Assembly: GCA_000437375.1 (NCBI GenBank)
Contig: FR898215.1
Coordinates: forward strand, 37,930 to 48,301
Reading direction: 5' to 3'
DNA length: 10,372 nt
Source: Eubacterium sp. CAG:841
Lineage (GTDB): Bacteria; Bacillota; Clostridia; Oscillospirales; CAG-272
How positions within the stretch are numbered: position 1 is the stretch's first letter; the number at the start of each line of letters is the position of its first letter. The translations under genes and the position numbers were made by a program. The notes beneath the pieces are model-generated. The model searched no databases. It was not told the origin of the DNA and worked only from the letters and a program-made list of their open reading frames with translations. Shown piece after piece: positions 1 through 5,368 of this stretch.

Positions 1-16
1 GTCTGTTATCCGCCAT
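1..16 (-). CDS. Divergent gene, first codons only (runs off the left edge)
   Basis: On the minus strand an ATG at 16-14 opens a frame reading M-A-D-N-R before the window ends. It is preceded by a strong Shine-Dalgarno, GGAGGAGG (complement of 27-34), 10 nt upstream. A well-placed ribosome site and a start facing away from the ABC operon make a real divergent gene likely. Five residues cannot identify it. From context (divergent from an ABC transporter, shared palindrome-rich control region) a small transcriptional regulator such as a TetR or MarR type is a reasonable guess, but this is inference only. Confidence 0.5.
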
Positions 17-60
17 TTGTGTATAGCCTCCTCCGTTCATAAATTGTTTGCTTTTGATTT

Positions 61-76
61 TGTCGGATTTCCGACA
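61..76. promoter_or_regulatory. Perfect 6-4-6 palindrome, operator-like
   Basis: TGTCGG-ATTT-CCGACA is a perfect inverted repeat with 6-bp arms and a 4-bp centre. It lies between the divergent start at 16 and its predicted promoter. The same architecture recurs at 124-139 with paired substitutions that keep the symmetry, which supports recognition by a dimeric protein rather than chance. It could also form a small hairpin in the 5' leader of the divergent mRNA. Confidence 0.5.
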
Positions 77-83
77 GTTTCAT

Positions 84-112
84 ATAGTATTGTTGAAAAC
101 ATATCGTTTCAG
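84..112 (-). promoter_or_regulatory. Possible promoter of the divergent gene
   Basis: On the minus strand CTGAAA (complement of 107-112) and TACTAT (complement of 84-89) are separated by 17 bp. Each matches 4 of 6 consensus positions. Transcription would start near 77, leaving a leader of about 60 nt before the ATG at 16. Both hexamers lie inside the 86-120 inverted repeat or at its edge, so a protein bound there would block this promoter. Confidence 0.35.
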
Positions 113-120
113 ACAATACT
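86..120. promoter_or_regulatory. 35-bp imperfect inverted repeat, operator-like
   Basis: AGTATTGT (86-93) is the exact reverse complement of ACAATACT (113-120). Inside these arms TGAAA (94-98) pairs with TTTCA (107-111), with one unpaired G at 112 and an 8-nt centre. This gives 13 paired positions. Its place in the middle of a divergent intergenic region, overlapping the predicted leftward promoter, fits a regulator-binding site. Confidence 0.55.
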
Positions 121-123
121 GTT

Positions 124-139
124 TGTTGATTTTTCAACA
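124..139. promoter_or_regulatory. Perfect 6-4-6 palindrome overlapping the -35
   Basis: TGTTGA-TTTT-TCAACA is a perfect inverted repeat. It covers the -35 hexamer TTGATT (126-131) of the rightward promoter, so occupancy would repress the ABC operon. It matches the 61-76 palindrome at 11 of 16 positions, and four of the five differences are two symmetric pairs (C/G to T/A and G/C to A/T) that preserve the palindrome. Confidence 0.55.
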
Positions 140-154
140 CTATGTTGTTATAAT
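126..154 (+). promoter_or_regulatory. Sigma-A promoter of the ABC-FtsX operon
   Basis: TTGATT (126-131) and a perfect TATAAT (149-154) are separated by 17 bp. A second TATAAT follows immediately at 155-160. Transcription would start near 161-167, leaving a leader of about 65 nt. The leader contains the interrupted inverted repeat CCGG-AT-TTGTC-AACA-GACAA-CCGG (169-192). Confidence 0.7.
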
Positions 155-231
155 TATAATACATAGAACCGGATTTGTCAACAGACAACCGGAAAATTAC
201 GAAAAATCCTTGAAATGAAGGAGGTGCTTCT

Positions 232-933
232 GTGGCTTTTTTATCTTTATCCGATGTAAAAAAAGAATATCATACCGGCTCCGTTACCGTACCTGCGCTT
301 GACGACGTTTCCTTTGATTTGAACGAAGGAGAATTTGTTGTCATTCTCGGCACGTCGGGTGCCGGAAAAACCACGCTTCTGAATTTACTTGGAGGCATGG
401 ATACTGTGACTGACGGAAAAATCGTGCTTGACGGCAACAACATCGCCGCATACGGCAAACGCGATCTGACATTTTATCGCCGTCGTGACGTGGGCTTTGT
501 GTTCCAATTCTATAATCTGATGCCCAATCTTACAGCCCTTGAAAATGTGGAAATTGCCGTTGAAATCTGTGAAAATCATCTGGACCCGAAAAGCGTTCTT
601 GAATCGGTGGGGCTTGCGGACAGGCTGAACAATTTTCCGGCGGAGCTTTCCGGAGGTGAGCAACAAAGGGTGTCGATCGCCCGTGCCGTTGCGAAAAATC
701 CCAAGCTGATTTTATGCGACGAGCCGACGGGAGCACTGGATTATATAACAGGCAAAAAAATTCTGAAGTTGTTGCACACCTTGTCCCGAGAGCAAAAAAA
801 ACTTGTCATCGTTGTGACGCATAACGCTGCCCTGAAAGATATGGCGGATAAAGTGATCCGCATCAAAAGCGGAAAAATCGAGAGTGTGGAAGTCAATGCG
901 CACCCGATTCCGGTGGAGGCGATTGAGTGGTGA
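232..933 (+). CDS. ABC transporter ATP-binding protein (MacB/LolD/BceA-like)
   Basis: This is the nucleotide-binding subunit of a type VII (FtsX-partnered) ABC system, which powers mechanical movement or export by a membrane partner. At 233 aa it has the usual length of a single NBD. Walker A is GTSGAGKTT (residues 40-48), the Q-loop is Q92, the signature LSGGE is at 139-143, Walker B LILCDE at 159-164, and the switch histidine H197 is in VVTHN. DEPTGALD is typical of the MacB/LolD branch. The start is GTG 232, chosen because AAGGAGG (218-224) lies 7 nt upstream. The 3' end overlaps the permease by 7 nt, so the two are translationally coupled and surely partners. Substrate is unknown; relatives export macrolides or peptides, or resist antimicrobial peptides. 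Confidence 0.93.
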   Translation: MAFLSLSDVKKEYHTGSVTVPALDDVSFDLNEGEFVVILGTSGAGKTTLLNLLGGMDTVTDGKIVLDGNNIAAYGKRDLTFYRRRDVGFVFQFYNLMPNLTALENVEIAVEICENHLDPKSVLESVGLADRLNNFPAELSGGEQQRVSIARAVAKNPKLILCDEPTGALDYITGKKILKLLHTLSREQKKLVIVVTHNAALKDMADKVIRIKSGKIESVEVNAHPIPVEAIEW

Positions 934-2789
934 AAACCTATTTCAAAACGATCCGCAGAATGTTCCGTCACCACCTCATCCGATTGCTTTCACTGATAGG
1001 AATCATTCTGATATCCATCGGGTTTATTTCGGGAATCGGTTCGCCAACCGACATGATACAAGAGAGTATAGAAAATTACTACCGAAATCAGAAGGTCAGT
1101 GACTTTATCGTCAAAAGCAAATCGGGTAGCTTTACTGAAGACCAAATTTCCGCTGTCAAAGCGCGTTACGGAGCAAACAATGTAAACGCCGGTCTGTCCG
1201 TAGATATTCAAACTTCGGAAAAGCGCTCCCTGCGGCTGTACTTTTTGGATTTTGACGCGTGGGACATCAATGTCCCGGAGCTCGTTGACGGTGAAAAAGT
1301 AACCGATAATGATAGCAACTGCGTATATGCAGAGATCTCCGACAATGTGATAAAAGGGTACGTCGTTGGCGAAACCGTGGAGATCGACCTCGGAAAAGCG
1401 TTGAACCTGCCGATGGAATATAAACTCTCCGTTACCGTAAAAGGAACCGTCAAAAGTCCGCTCACCTTCGGCAAAGACGGTGAGCCGAGTTATAACAATC
1501 CGGAGGAAACCGAAATTCCCGATAACATGGTAAAGCTCGGGAAACTCGATCTTCTGGAAAATGTTCTGTATTGCCCGTCCTCCCTTCTGCCGGCGCAGAT
1601 AAATGGCGATCTGTACATCACTGCGGAAGACAGATATCTTTTTGCTTCATTTTCGGACAGTTACAAAGCGTATGTGGAGAAAGAAAAGTCAGAGCTTGCA
1701 TCATTGCTCGGAGACAATATTGAAATCATCACACTGTACGATAACTACAGCTTCAAGTCCGTTCTGTCCAGCGCGGACAAAGTGCGGGGCATTGGAAATA
1801 TTCTGATGATTATATTTATCGCCGTCTCGCTTCTTGTTGTCCTCTCGTCCATGATGCGGCTGATGGAGGAAGAACGTGCGCAGATCGCTTGCCTGAAAAC
1901 GCTGGGATATTCTTCTTTCTGCATTGTCTTGAGATATATTTTATTTGCATTGGTTGCTCTGCTTGCCGGCGGAGGCGGAGGATTTTTCGTCGGCTACGGC
2001 GTCTCATGGCTGATTTGCTATGTGTTTGGCTACGGTCACGATATGCCTCCGATCTCTGTTGTGGTGAACCCAAGTTATTATTTTCTGTCAGTCGGTATTA
2101 TCGCTGCCATCACATTAACCGCAATTTTCATTCTCGGTATGCGCATGACCGGTGATACACCTGCCAACCTGTTGAGACCCAAGCCGCCCAAAAAAGGAAA
2201 ACGGGTGCTTCTGGAGAACGTTCCGTTTATCTGGAAGCGGTTGGCTTTCAAATATAAATCCTCCCTGCGTAACGTACTGCGCTATAAAATGCGGTTTTTC
2301 ATGATGCTGATATCGGTTGCCGTATCTGCCGGACTTGTTTTTGCTGGGCTGGCGCTCCTCGATATGTGCCTGTTTGATGATTTCGGCTCTCCATCGATTG
2401 TAGGAATCGCCGTTGTAGTCGTTGTATTCGCCGGACTTCTGACCGCAGTCGTCATCAATACACTGACAACAATCAATATCAGTGAGCGAAACCGGGAAAT
2501 CGCAACTCTGATGGTGCTCGGCTATCTTGACAGCGAGATATGTGGATATATCTACCGTGAAATTTATATCAGTACATCGATTGGCGTTTTGTTCGGTTAC
2601 CCTGTCGGTATCGGACTGGCAACATTAATTTTCAAAACGATTGGATTCGGCACAGTTGGCGGTGTCAGTTGGTTCATGTGGTTGCTTGTTCCGATTATCG
2701 TTTTTGGCTTTACATTACTCGTCACTTTGATTCTGAGGCCTAAAATCGTTAAAATAAAAATGAACGAAAGTCTGAAAGCGGTTGAGTAA
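927..2789 (+). CDS. FtsX-like ABC transporter permease
   Basis: This 620-aa membrane partner of the preceding ATPase has one N-terminal membrane segment (about 19-37), then a large extracytoplasmic domain (about 40-285). A first FtsX core follows, with membrane segments near 289-308, 332-368 and 383-404. A linker leads to a second FtsX half with segments near 455-475, 491-512, 545-568 and 583-603. The coupling-helix motif occurs twice: EEERAQIACLKTLGYS (314-329) and SERNREIATLMVLGYLDS (519-536). The second half has only a tiny loop (about 476-490) where many relatives have another outside domain. Start is GTG 927 with GGAGG at 915-919; the adjacent GTG 930 is an alternative. The family moves substrates outward or extracts them from the membrane; the substrate cannot be read from sequence. 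Confidence 0.92.
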   Translation: MVKTYFKTIRRMFRHHLIRLLSLIGIILISIGFISGIGSPTDMIQESIENYYRNQKVSDFIVKSKSGSFTEDQISAVKARYGANNVNAGLSVDIQTSEKRSLRLYFLDFDAWDINVPELVDGEKVTDNDSNCVYAEISDNVIKGYVVGETVEIDLGKALNLPMEYKLSVTVKGTVKSPLTFGKDGEPSYNNPEETEIPDNMVKLGKLDLLENVLYCPSSLLPAQINGDLYITAEDRYLFASFSDSYKAYVEKEKSELASLLGDNIEIITLYDNYSFKSVLSSADKVRGIGNILMIIFIAVSLLVVLSSMMRLMEEERAQIACLKTLGYSSFCIVLRYILFALVALLAGGGGGFFVGYGVSWLICYVFGYGHDMPPISVVVNPSYYFLSVGIIAAITLTAIFILGMRMTGDTPANLLRPKPPKKGKRVLLENVPFIWKRLAFKYKSSLRNVLRYKMRFFMMLISVAVSAGLVFAGLALLDMCLFDDFGSPSIVGIAVVVVVFAGLLTAVVINTLTTINISERNREIATLMVLGYLDSEICGYIYREIYISTSIGVLFGYPVGIGLATLIFKTIGFGTVGGVSWFMWLLVPIIVFGFTLLVTLILRPKIVKIKMNESLKAVE

Positions 2790-2839
2790 GTCCTTTAACT
2801 GATTAAGCTGCCCGTACAAATTTACAAGAGCAACCCAAC

Positions 2840-2883
2840 TGTAAAAGCCGTATGGCTGCCACTATGAGACAGCATCTTTTACA
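2840..2883. repeat. Inverted repeat, 8-bp arms
   Basis: TGTAAAAG (2840-2847) pairs exactly with CTTTTACA (2876-2883) around a 28-nt interior, which itself holds AGCC-GTAT-GGCT. It lies about 50 nt after the permease stop. No T-run follows, so it is not a standard terminator. It may be an RNA stem or a remnant end. Confidence 0.35.
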
Positions 2884-2917
2884 TAAAATATCAGTTTCTT
2901 CATCTTCGCATCTGCCG

Positions 2918-2942
2918 CGGAACGGGATAGGTTTCCGTTTTT
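2918..2942 (+). terminator. Weak candidate terminator of the ABC-FtsX operon
   Basis: CGGAA (2918-2922) pairs with TTCCG (2933-2937), extended by one G-T pair, and is followed directly by TTTTT (2938-2942). The stem is short, so this is only a candidate. It is the first hairpin with a T-run downstream of the permease. Confidence 0.35.
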
Positions 2943-3082
2943 CTTGTAGATGAGAGAATCTCCTGTTATCAGAAAGTTTTCTGGACTTGTCGCCACTTGC
3001 ATGGTATTGTGTGTGGTTACAAGGAGGCGATGAAATGAACTCCGTATCTGAGCGCGAAGCCTTTGCTTCGGGATTCAGAATC

Positions 3083-3112
3083 GCCCGAGAGCGAAAAACT
3101 CTCGGGCTTTTT
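3083..3112 (+). terminator. Rho-independent terminator
   Basis: GCCCGAGAG (3083-3091) pairs perfectly with CTCTCGGGC (3099-3107) around CGAAAAA, followed by TTTTT (3108-3112). It is a nine-base-pair GC-rich stem. Almost the same hairpin occurs at 5666-5690. It would stop rightward transcription coming from the short ORF region or the ABC-FtsX operon. Confidence 0.8.
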
Positions 3113-3151
3113 ATATATCCTTCCCGCCTCTCGCCGATGTTGACCTTCCGA

Positions 3152-3199
3152 CAGTCGGGACAGATTGGATTGTTTTTTAAAAACGACTTCTCCTTGATT
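3152..3199 (-). pseudogene. 5' stub of a second YbtPQ-like ABC transporter gene
   Basis: On the minus strand, ATCAAGGAG followed by a frame reading KKQSNLSRL matches the start region of the ABC gene at 7478-9250, which begins MKKQSNLSRLL. Over the 30 nt from the start codon the two agree at 27 positions, including the uninterrupted block CAATCCAATCTGTCCCG. The ribosome-site segment AATCAAGGAG is shared as well. The paralogue's TTG start is TTT here, so the start is lost. Homology stops abruptly about 30 nt in, at around 3152, and the frame then leads into the terminator hairpin. This is the surviving beginning of a deleted paralogue or of a duplicated operon. Confidence 0.6.
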
Positions 3200-3230
3200 T
3201 AAGGTTAATTTATGATGCAAAAGCCTTCGT

Positions 3231-3398
3231 TCACTTTCTTCCCACCAGTAATGTTGAGCCGCGGAGCATCAGACGTCCGGCTTCCTTCGGCGTCATAAAG
3301 CTGCCATCGGTTGTGTCAATCAGCTCCACACGCTCATGGCCCATGTCCGTGAGCTTTTTGGACAAACGTCTGCATGTCGCCGTATCTACGTGGTGACA
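3231..3398 (-). pseudogene. C-terminal fragment of an unidentified protein
   Basis: A minus-strand frame of 55 codons, open from an in-frame stop at 3401-3399 to a TGA at 3233-3231, contains VELIDTTDGSFMTPKEAGRL near its C-terminus. It has convincing protein-like composition and no credible start. I suspect an accessory protein of a conjugative or integrative element but cannot name the family. Upstream, in the same frame beyond that stop, comes another coherent stretch (3402-3469) with NYAGLHPKLTWGM. The two may be one gene broken by a stop or two joined fragments. The ABC stub follows about 30 nt downstream. Confidence 0.4.
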
Positions 3399-3447
3399 TC
3401 AGGTCGTGGTCATTCCCCAGGTCAGCTTCGGATGCAGCCCGGCGTAG

Positions 3448-3645
3448 TTGACCGGCTTGACGGTGGGAACGCTCAACCGCTACGTGGCAAGAGGCAACAT
3501 CTTCGGCGCGGTGGTCGGTGGAAAGGTGCTCATCAGCAAACAAAGTTTGATCGGATACCTCACCGCGCCGGATGTAGTGCGGAAAATAGCGACAGTGCAA
3601 CTGCAAAAACTACTTGCGGGGTATAAGCGGGCATCAAAGCAATAA
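3448..3645 (+). pseudogene. Excisionase/MerR-like HTH protein, N-terminus missing
   Basis: The frame reads TGLTVGTLNRYVARGNIFGA, then VGGKVLISKQSLIGYL, and ends KLLAGYKRASKQ before TAA. The pattern of a recognition helix (TVGTLNRYVARGNI), a wing with a glycine-rich turn (AVVGGKVLI) and a short helix (SKQSLIGYL) is typical of the winged-helix excisionase/MerR group (HTH_17). The first helix expected before TGLTV is absent. In-frame sequence upstream meets a TAG at 3445-3447, just before a TTG with no ribosome site. It is therefore a truncated gene, probably the excisionase or a regulator of a lost mobile element. It ends 2 nt before a strong terminator hairpin, which suggests that its 3' end is original. 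Confidence 0.55.
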
Positions 3646-3700
3646 AGAGCAAAGGAATGGTCTCAAGGTGTGCTTGAGGCTCTTCCTTTGCTCTTTGTTT
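3644..3700. terminator. Large bidirectional terminator hairpin
   Basis: AAAGAGCAAAGGAA (3644-3657) pairs perfectly with TTCCTTTGCTCTTT (3683-3696), a 14-bp stem. A nested stem CTCAAG-GTGTG-CTTGAG lies at 3662-3678. It directly follows the HTH fragment's stop. T-rich sequence on the right (TTTGTTT) and the A-rich left arm make it usable from either direction. Confidence 0.75.
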
Positions 3701-3713
3701 GAACCCAAAGAAT

Positions 3714-3739
3714 GAGAAAAAGCACCTGATTCCAAGTGC
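3714..3739 (-). terminator. Terminator after the tRNA-Ser segment
   Basis: On the minus strand GCACTTG (3739-3733) pairs with CAGGTGC (3728-3722) around a 4-nt loop, with one G-T pair, followed by TTTTTCTC. It lies a few bases beyond the tRNA 3' end, as expected for a native tRNA transcript terminator. This supports the tRNA 3' half and its downstream sequence as the original chromosomal locus. Confidence 0.6.
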
Positions 3740-3745
3740 CTTCAG

Positions 3746-3801
3746 TGGCGGAGAGGAAGGGATTCGAACCCTTGTGCGATTGCTCGCAAACTGATTTCGA
3801 G
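3746..3801 (-). tRNA. 3' half of tRNA-Ser(CGA): truncated, att-site scar
   Basis: Read on the minus strand, the segment holds the anticodon loop CTCGAAA (3801-3795), a long type II variable arm with stem GCGA-GCAA-TCGC, the T arm AAGGG-TTCGAAT-CCCTT, the acceptor strand CCTCTCC, the discriminator G, and an encoded CCA (3748-3746). The long variable arm and CGA anticodon identify tRNA-Ser. The 5' half is missing: bases upstream of the loop do not pair with the anticodon stem (TCAGT), and no GGAGAGG acceptor strand or D arm is present. Breakage exactly at the anticodon loop is the hallmark of a tyrosine-integrase attachment site, where the 3' half of the gene is left as a direct repeat at the far end of the element. 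It cannot make a functional tRNA. Confidence 0.75.
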
Positions 3802-3950
3802 TGTCATCGCTTCCCGATACCTTGCGGTATTTTATGAGAAGATAAGAGAACCTGAAATCCCCCGTCATAGACGAATTGACCGGGCATTTTGATTGCTTTT
3901 GCGAAAAATTCCGAAAAAAGCTGATGTCGCGGTGCTTTTCGGCATCGACC

Positions 3951-3999
3951 GACTTCTAACGAAAATCTAACGGCTTTTTTAGAAATTTCATTAGAAGTC
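3951..3999. repeat. Cluster of TTCTAA-type repeats, possible integrase arm sites
   Basis: GACTTCTAA (3951-3959) and TTAGAAGTC (3991-3999) form perfect 9-bp inverted arms. Inside, TCTAACG occurs twice as a direct repeat, 11 bp apart (3955-3961 and 3966-3972). TTAGAA occurs twice in the opposite orientation, 12 bp apart (3979-3984 and 3991-3996). Four related motifs on helical phase, about 150-200 bp from the tRNA break point, resemble arm-type binding sites of tyrosine integrases. They could alternatively fold into one long imperfect hairpin. Confidence 0.45.
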
Positions 4000-4088
4000 C
4001 GCGAAAAAAGCCTTTTTGAATTGCGATTCGGCAGTCCGCCGACTGTACCTGCGCGGAGTGATACAAAAGCAAAAATCATCTGTACATA

Positions 4089-4114
4089 CAGTCCGAAACT
4101 CGGACTGCTTTTTT
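4089..4114 (+). terminator. Rho-independent terminator facing right
   Basis: CAGTCCGA (4089-4096) pairs perfectly with TCGGACTG (4100-4107) around AAC, followed by CTTTTTT (4108-4114). It points rightward, at the end of the convergent minus-strand ATPase gene whose stop is at 4120. No rightward gene precedes it within 300 bp. It may also end the ATPase mRNA as a hairpin, but the T-run is on the other strand. Confidence 0.7.
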
Positions 4115-4119
4115 GCGAA

Positions 4120-5319
4120 TTACAGCTGTTCCGAAAGCAGAAAATCCACCAGATGAACAATCCGGATACCGTTCTCAATTCCCGTGTCCATTTCGTTCAG
4201 CGTCACCACATATTTCGGATAATGATCTTTGATCTCCATCAGGTTTCCGACCTCGCGGTCGGAGTTATCAGGCAGCTGCACGCAGACCTGCACATACACC
4301 CGCTCGTCGCGGCGGTTGGCAACAAAGTCGATCTTCTTCGTGTTGTTCTTCCCGATGAACACCTCATATCCACGCCGTTTCAGCTCCAGATAAACGATAT
4401 TTTCCAATACACCGTCCAACATTTTTCTGTTGTATCCGAGCAGAGCGTATTTGAGGGACACATCCGAAAGGTAATACTTTTCCTGCGTTTTCAGAATGCT
4501 TTTCCCCTGCAGATCATACCGTTCGCACGGATAAATGATAAACGCCTGCTCCAGCCAGCGCAGATAGTTGTAAATACTCTCCACCGAAATCGTGCGATGC
4601 TCGCTTTTCAGGAAGGTCGAGATGGAGTTTGCGGAAAAGGTCTTACCCATGTTTTCCACGACAAATTTCACTACGCGGTCGAACAAATCCTGCCGGTTGA
4701 TACGATGGCGTTTGACAATATCGCGCGACACCACCGTATGATAAATGCCGTCTACAATCTGATAGGCAGACTGCGCCTCGTAGTTGCCGAGAGCAACAAT
4801 CGGGAATCCGCCGAAGCGGATGTATTCGTCCAATAACTCATTCCGTGACAGCTTACTGTCTGTCTTAAAATCAAGATATTCGCGGAATGACAAGGTATAG
4901 ACCGGAATCAGAATATACCGCCCGGTCAGATAGGTGGAGATCTCGCTTGACATCAGCTTGGAGTTGGAACCGGTCACATAAATATCGGCGCGACCGCCCT
5001 CCAATAGACTGTTGACCGCCTTCTCCCAGCCGGGAACCTCCTGAATCTCGTCAAGCAGCAGGTAATAACGCCCCTCGCCAGTCATCGCGGAAGTCAGCTC
5101 GTCGTACATCTGTTTTGCCGTGATATTTTCGGGGACATCCATTTCGGTGTATTTTTTCATAAGGATGCGGTCGTCACCGACACCGCGCTGTTTAAACTCT
5201 TCTCGGATCATCTCAAAAATCGTGGATTTCCCGCTGCGGCGCACTCCCGCAAGGATTTTCACAAGCGGCTGATCGATAAAAGGTCTCACCGCTTCCACAT
5301 AATCGGGTCTGAATATCAT
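4120..5319 (-). CDS. AAA_14/DUF4143 family ATPase
   Basis: This 399-aa protein belongs to the widespread ATPase family with an N-terminal AAA_14 domain and a C-terminal DUF4143 domain. Its cellular role is not established. Walker A is GVRRSGKST (25-33), Walker B YYLLLDEIQ (85-93), and the sensor strand is VTGSNS (115-120). LTGRYILIPVYTLSFREYL (131-149) is the family's hallmark. Residues near 235-265 look like a winged helix. The C-terminus (about 300-350) has E306, IDF (330-332) and VQV (343-345), resembling a restriction-endonuclease-like fold with Gln instead of the usual catalytic Lys. Start ATG 5319 has AAAGGGG upstream and its own promoter. It is a single-gene unit between element remnants, so it was probably acquired. 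The family is common in mobile and accessory regions. Confidence 0.9.
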   Translation of the reverse strand: MIFRPDYVEAVRPFIDQPLVKILAGVRRSGKSTIFEMIREEFKQRGVGDDRILMKKYTEMDVPENITAKQMYDELTSAMTGEGRYYLLLDEIQEVPGWEKAVNSLLEGGRADIYVTGSNSKLMSSEISTYLTGRYILIPVYTLSFREYLDFKTDSKLSRNELLDEYIRFGGFPIVALGNYEAQSAYQIVDGIYHTVVSRDIVKRHRINRQDLFDRVVKFVVENMGKTFSANSISTFLKSEHRTISVESIYNYLRWLEQAFIIYPCERYDLQGKSILKTQEKYYLSDVSLKYALLGYNRKMLDGVLENIVYLELKRRGYEVFIGKNNTKKIDFVANRRDERVYVQVCVQLPDNSDREVGNLMEIKDHYPKYVVTLNEMDTGIENGIRIVHLVDFLLSEQL

Positions 5320-5340
5320 AAAATCGCCCCTTTCTTTTAT

Positions 5341-5368
5341 AGTATACCATAAAAATAAAAATAATCAA
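5341..5368 (-). promoter_or_regulatory. Promoter of the DUF4143 ATPase gene
   Basis: On the minus strand TTGATT (5368-5363) and TATACT (5346-5341) are separated by a 16-bp AT-rich spacer. The ATG at 5319 follows about 20 nt later, with the ribosome site AAAGGGG (complement of 5327-5333). The leader is very short. The gene therefore appears to be transcribed alone. Confidence 0.65.

Larger units (their letters stand above)
3035..3202 (+). pseudogene. Short ORF, likely remnant of a small element-encoded protein
   Basis: An ATG at 3035 with an excellent AAGGAGG (3021-3027) 7 nt upstream opens a 55-codon frame beginning MNSVSEREAFASGFRIARER. The first 21 residues look like real protein. The SEREAFxxGFR stretch resembles, from memory, the C-terminal motif of small accessory proteins of Firmicutes mobile elements (DUF6809-like), a loose recognition only. 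From residue 17 the frame runs through a perfect terminator hairpin (3083-3107), and then antisense to the stub of an ABC gene, so the rest is unlikely to be native. I read it as the 5' end or an internal piece of a gene fused to foreign sequence, although a short peptide could still be made. Confidence 0.35.
3802..4119. other. Non-coding stretch between tRNA scar and ATPase gene
   Basis: No convincing gene is visible here. A minus-strand frame does run through it (to a stop near 3804), but it lacks a ribosome site and recognisable sequence. The stretch holds the TTCTAA repeat cluster (3951-3999), the short inverted repeat CAGTC-CGCC-GACTG near 4031, and a terminator (4089-4114). I interpret it as the terminal, attachment-site part of an integrated element. 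Confidence 0.4.

Noticed and set aside
2790..3020. Possible riboswitch or structured RNA after the permease gene
   Set aside because: Only a simple 8-bp inverted repeat and a weak terminator are visible; no known riboswitch core is recognisable and no intact gene lies downstream.
3400..3900. Complete tRNA gene on the minus strand
   Set aside because: The D arm and 5' acceptor strand are absent and the 5' side of the anticodon stem does not pair, so it is a fragment.
3804..4178. Minus-strand frame ending right beside the tRNA fragment, considered as an integrase tail
   Set aside because: There are no integrase motifs (no R..H..R..Y box), no ribosome site, and it overlaps the terminator and the end of the ATPase gene.
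4021..4836. 271-codon plus-strand frame across the ATPase gene
   Set aside because: It is antisense to the Walker-motif ATPase, begins in non-coding sequence and crosses the 4089-4114 terminator hairpin.
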